Below are positions 24,188 to 24,304 of a DNA stretch of 24,304 bases, one piece after another. Numbering within the stretch: the stretch's first letter is position 1; every line of letters begins with the position of its first letter. Location: positions 1 through 24,304 of the forward strand of contig WFQS01000033.1 in assembly GCA_015486915.1 (NCBI GenBank), read 5' to 3'. The notes beneath the pieces are model-generated. The model saw nothing but the letters and a program-made list of their open reading frames with translations. It was not told the origin of the DNA and did no database searches. The position numbers were made by a program, and so were the translations under genes. Source of the DNA: Desulfobacteraceae bacterium (GTDB lineage Bacteria; Desulfobacterota; Desulfobacteria; Desulfobacterales; Desulfobacteraceae).

Positions 24188-24304
24188 ATTTTACCAACTG
24201 CTGCCATATATACGCAGAATTCATCTTTGCCGTCCACATTGATAAGATCATCCATTAACTCCTGGTTATAAGCTGCTATTGCACATGTACCTGCACCTAC
24301 AGCC
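24184..24304 (-). CDS. Nitroreductase (SagB-like)-family protein, C-terminal fragment
   Basis: Only the last 39 codons are in the window; the gene continues beyond 24304. They translate to AVGAGTCAIAAYNQELMDDL, then INVDGKDEFCVYMAAVGKI and TAA at 24184-24186. This matches the C terminus of FMN-dependent nitroreductase/SagB-type dehydrogenases, where a Gly/Cys-containing helix (GxCAIAAY) is followed by VDGxDEFxxYxAxVGK. The fragment carries no flavin-binding residues that could be checked. Substrate and partners are unknown. Copy B of the 92-bp repeat overlaps its stop codon. Confidence 0.7.
   Translation of the reverse strand, partial: AVGAGTCAIAAYNQELMDDLINVDGKDEFCVYMAAVGKI

Noticed and set aside
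24063..24251. 62-residue minus-strand ORF over repeat copy B
   Set aside because: It reads the nitroreductase 3' end in the wrong frame and then the repeat. The shared nitroreductase C terminus is in another frame, and no matching ORF is conserved in copy A.

Overview
The window looks like a chromosomal segment of a low-GC, strictly anaerobic sulfate-reducer-type bacterium, most likely Desulfobacterota near Desulfobacteraceae (Desulfobacter/Desulfobacula-like). This is inferred from protein families and gene pairings, not from any marker gene. Suggestive items are a TauE/SafE permease next to an Alph_Pro_TM protein, an excisionase-like HTH fused to a PTS EIIA-Ntr domain beside a ClC channel, many universal stress proteins (Usp), and large PEP-synthase-like proteins. 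No rRNA, tRNA, CRISPR array, phage or transposase gene was seen.

Layout. (1) 1-5485, plus strand: the 3' part of a long amphipathic helical protein (5' end outside the window), a UbiB/AarF-family kinase-like protein, and PEP-synthase-like paralogue 1 (PPS1). (2) 5486-5645: a 160-bp MITE-like repeat between PPS1 and the convergent next operon. (3) 12883-5732, minus strand: a seven-gene run of small Usp, TSUP permease, Alph_Pro_TM protein, PEP-synthase-like paralogue 2 (PPS2), single-domain response regulator, Usp, Usp. (4) 13275-16543, plus strand: HTH-EIIA(Ntr), ClC channel with paired CBS domains, Usp-like protein. (5) 16543-16703: a nearly identical second copy of the MITE-like repeat, fitted exactly between two convergent stop codons. 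(6) 19482-16704, minus strand: a histidine kinase overlapping an NtrC-type sigma54 activator. (7) 23735-20060, minus strand: a DUF202 protein with twelve RT-heptads and a pseudo-receiver, then PEP-synthase-like paralogue 3 (PPS3). (8) 24184-24304, minus strand: the last 39 codons of a nitroreductase-like gene. A second 92-bp repeat family follows PPS3 and the nitroreductase.

How the genes may work together (inference). The three PPS-like proteins keep the ATP-grasp domain and the phosphohistidine swivelling domain of PEP synthase. I cannot find the usual C-terminal PEP/pyruvate TIM-barrel motifs; a different C-terminal domain, shared by all three, takes its place. Each sits beside a signalling gene: UbiB kinase-like, CheY-like receiver, or DUF202 pseudo-receiver. 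With four Usp-like proteins, an EIIA-Ntr regulator, a ClC channel, an anion permease and a two-component system, the locus reads as a stress/energy-state island built around an uncharacterised ATP-to-histidine phosphotransfer enzyme. The most notable items are this enzyme family, the DUF202/RT-heptad/pseudo-receiver fusion, and the two non-coding repeat families.
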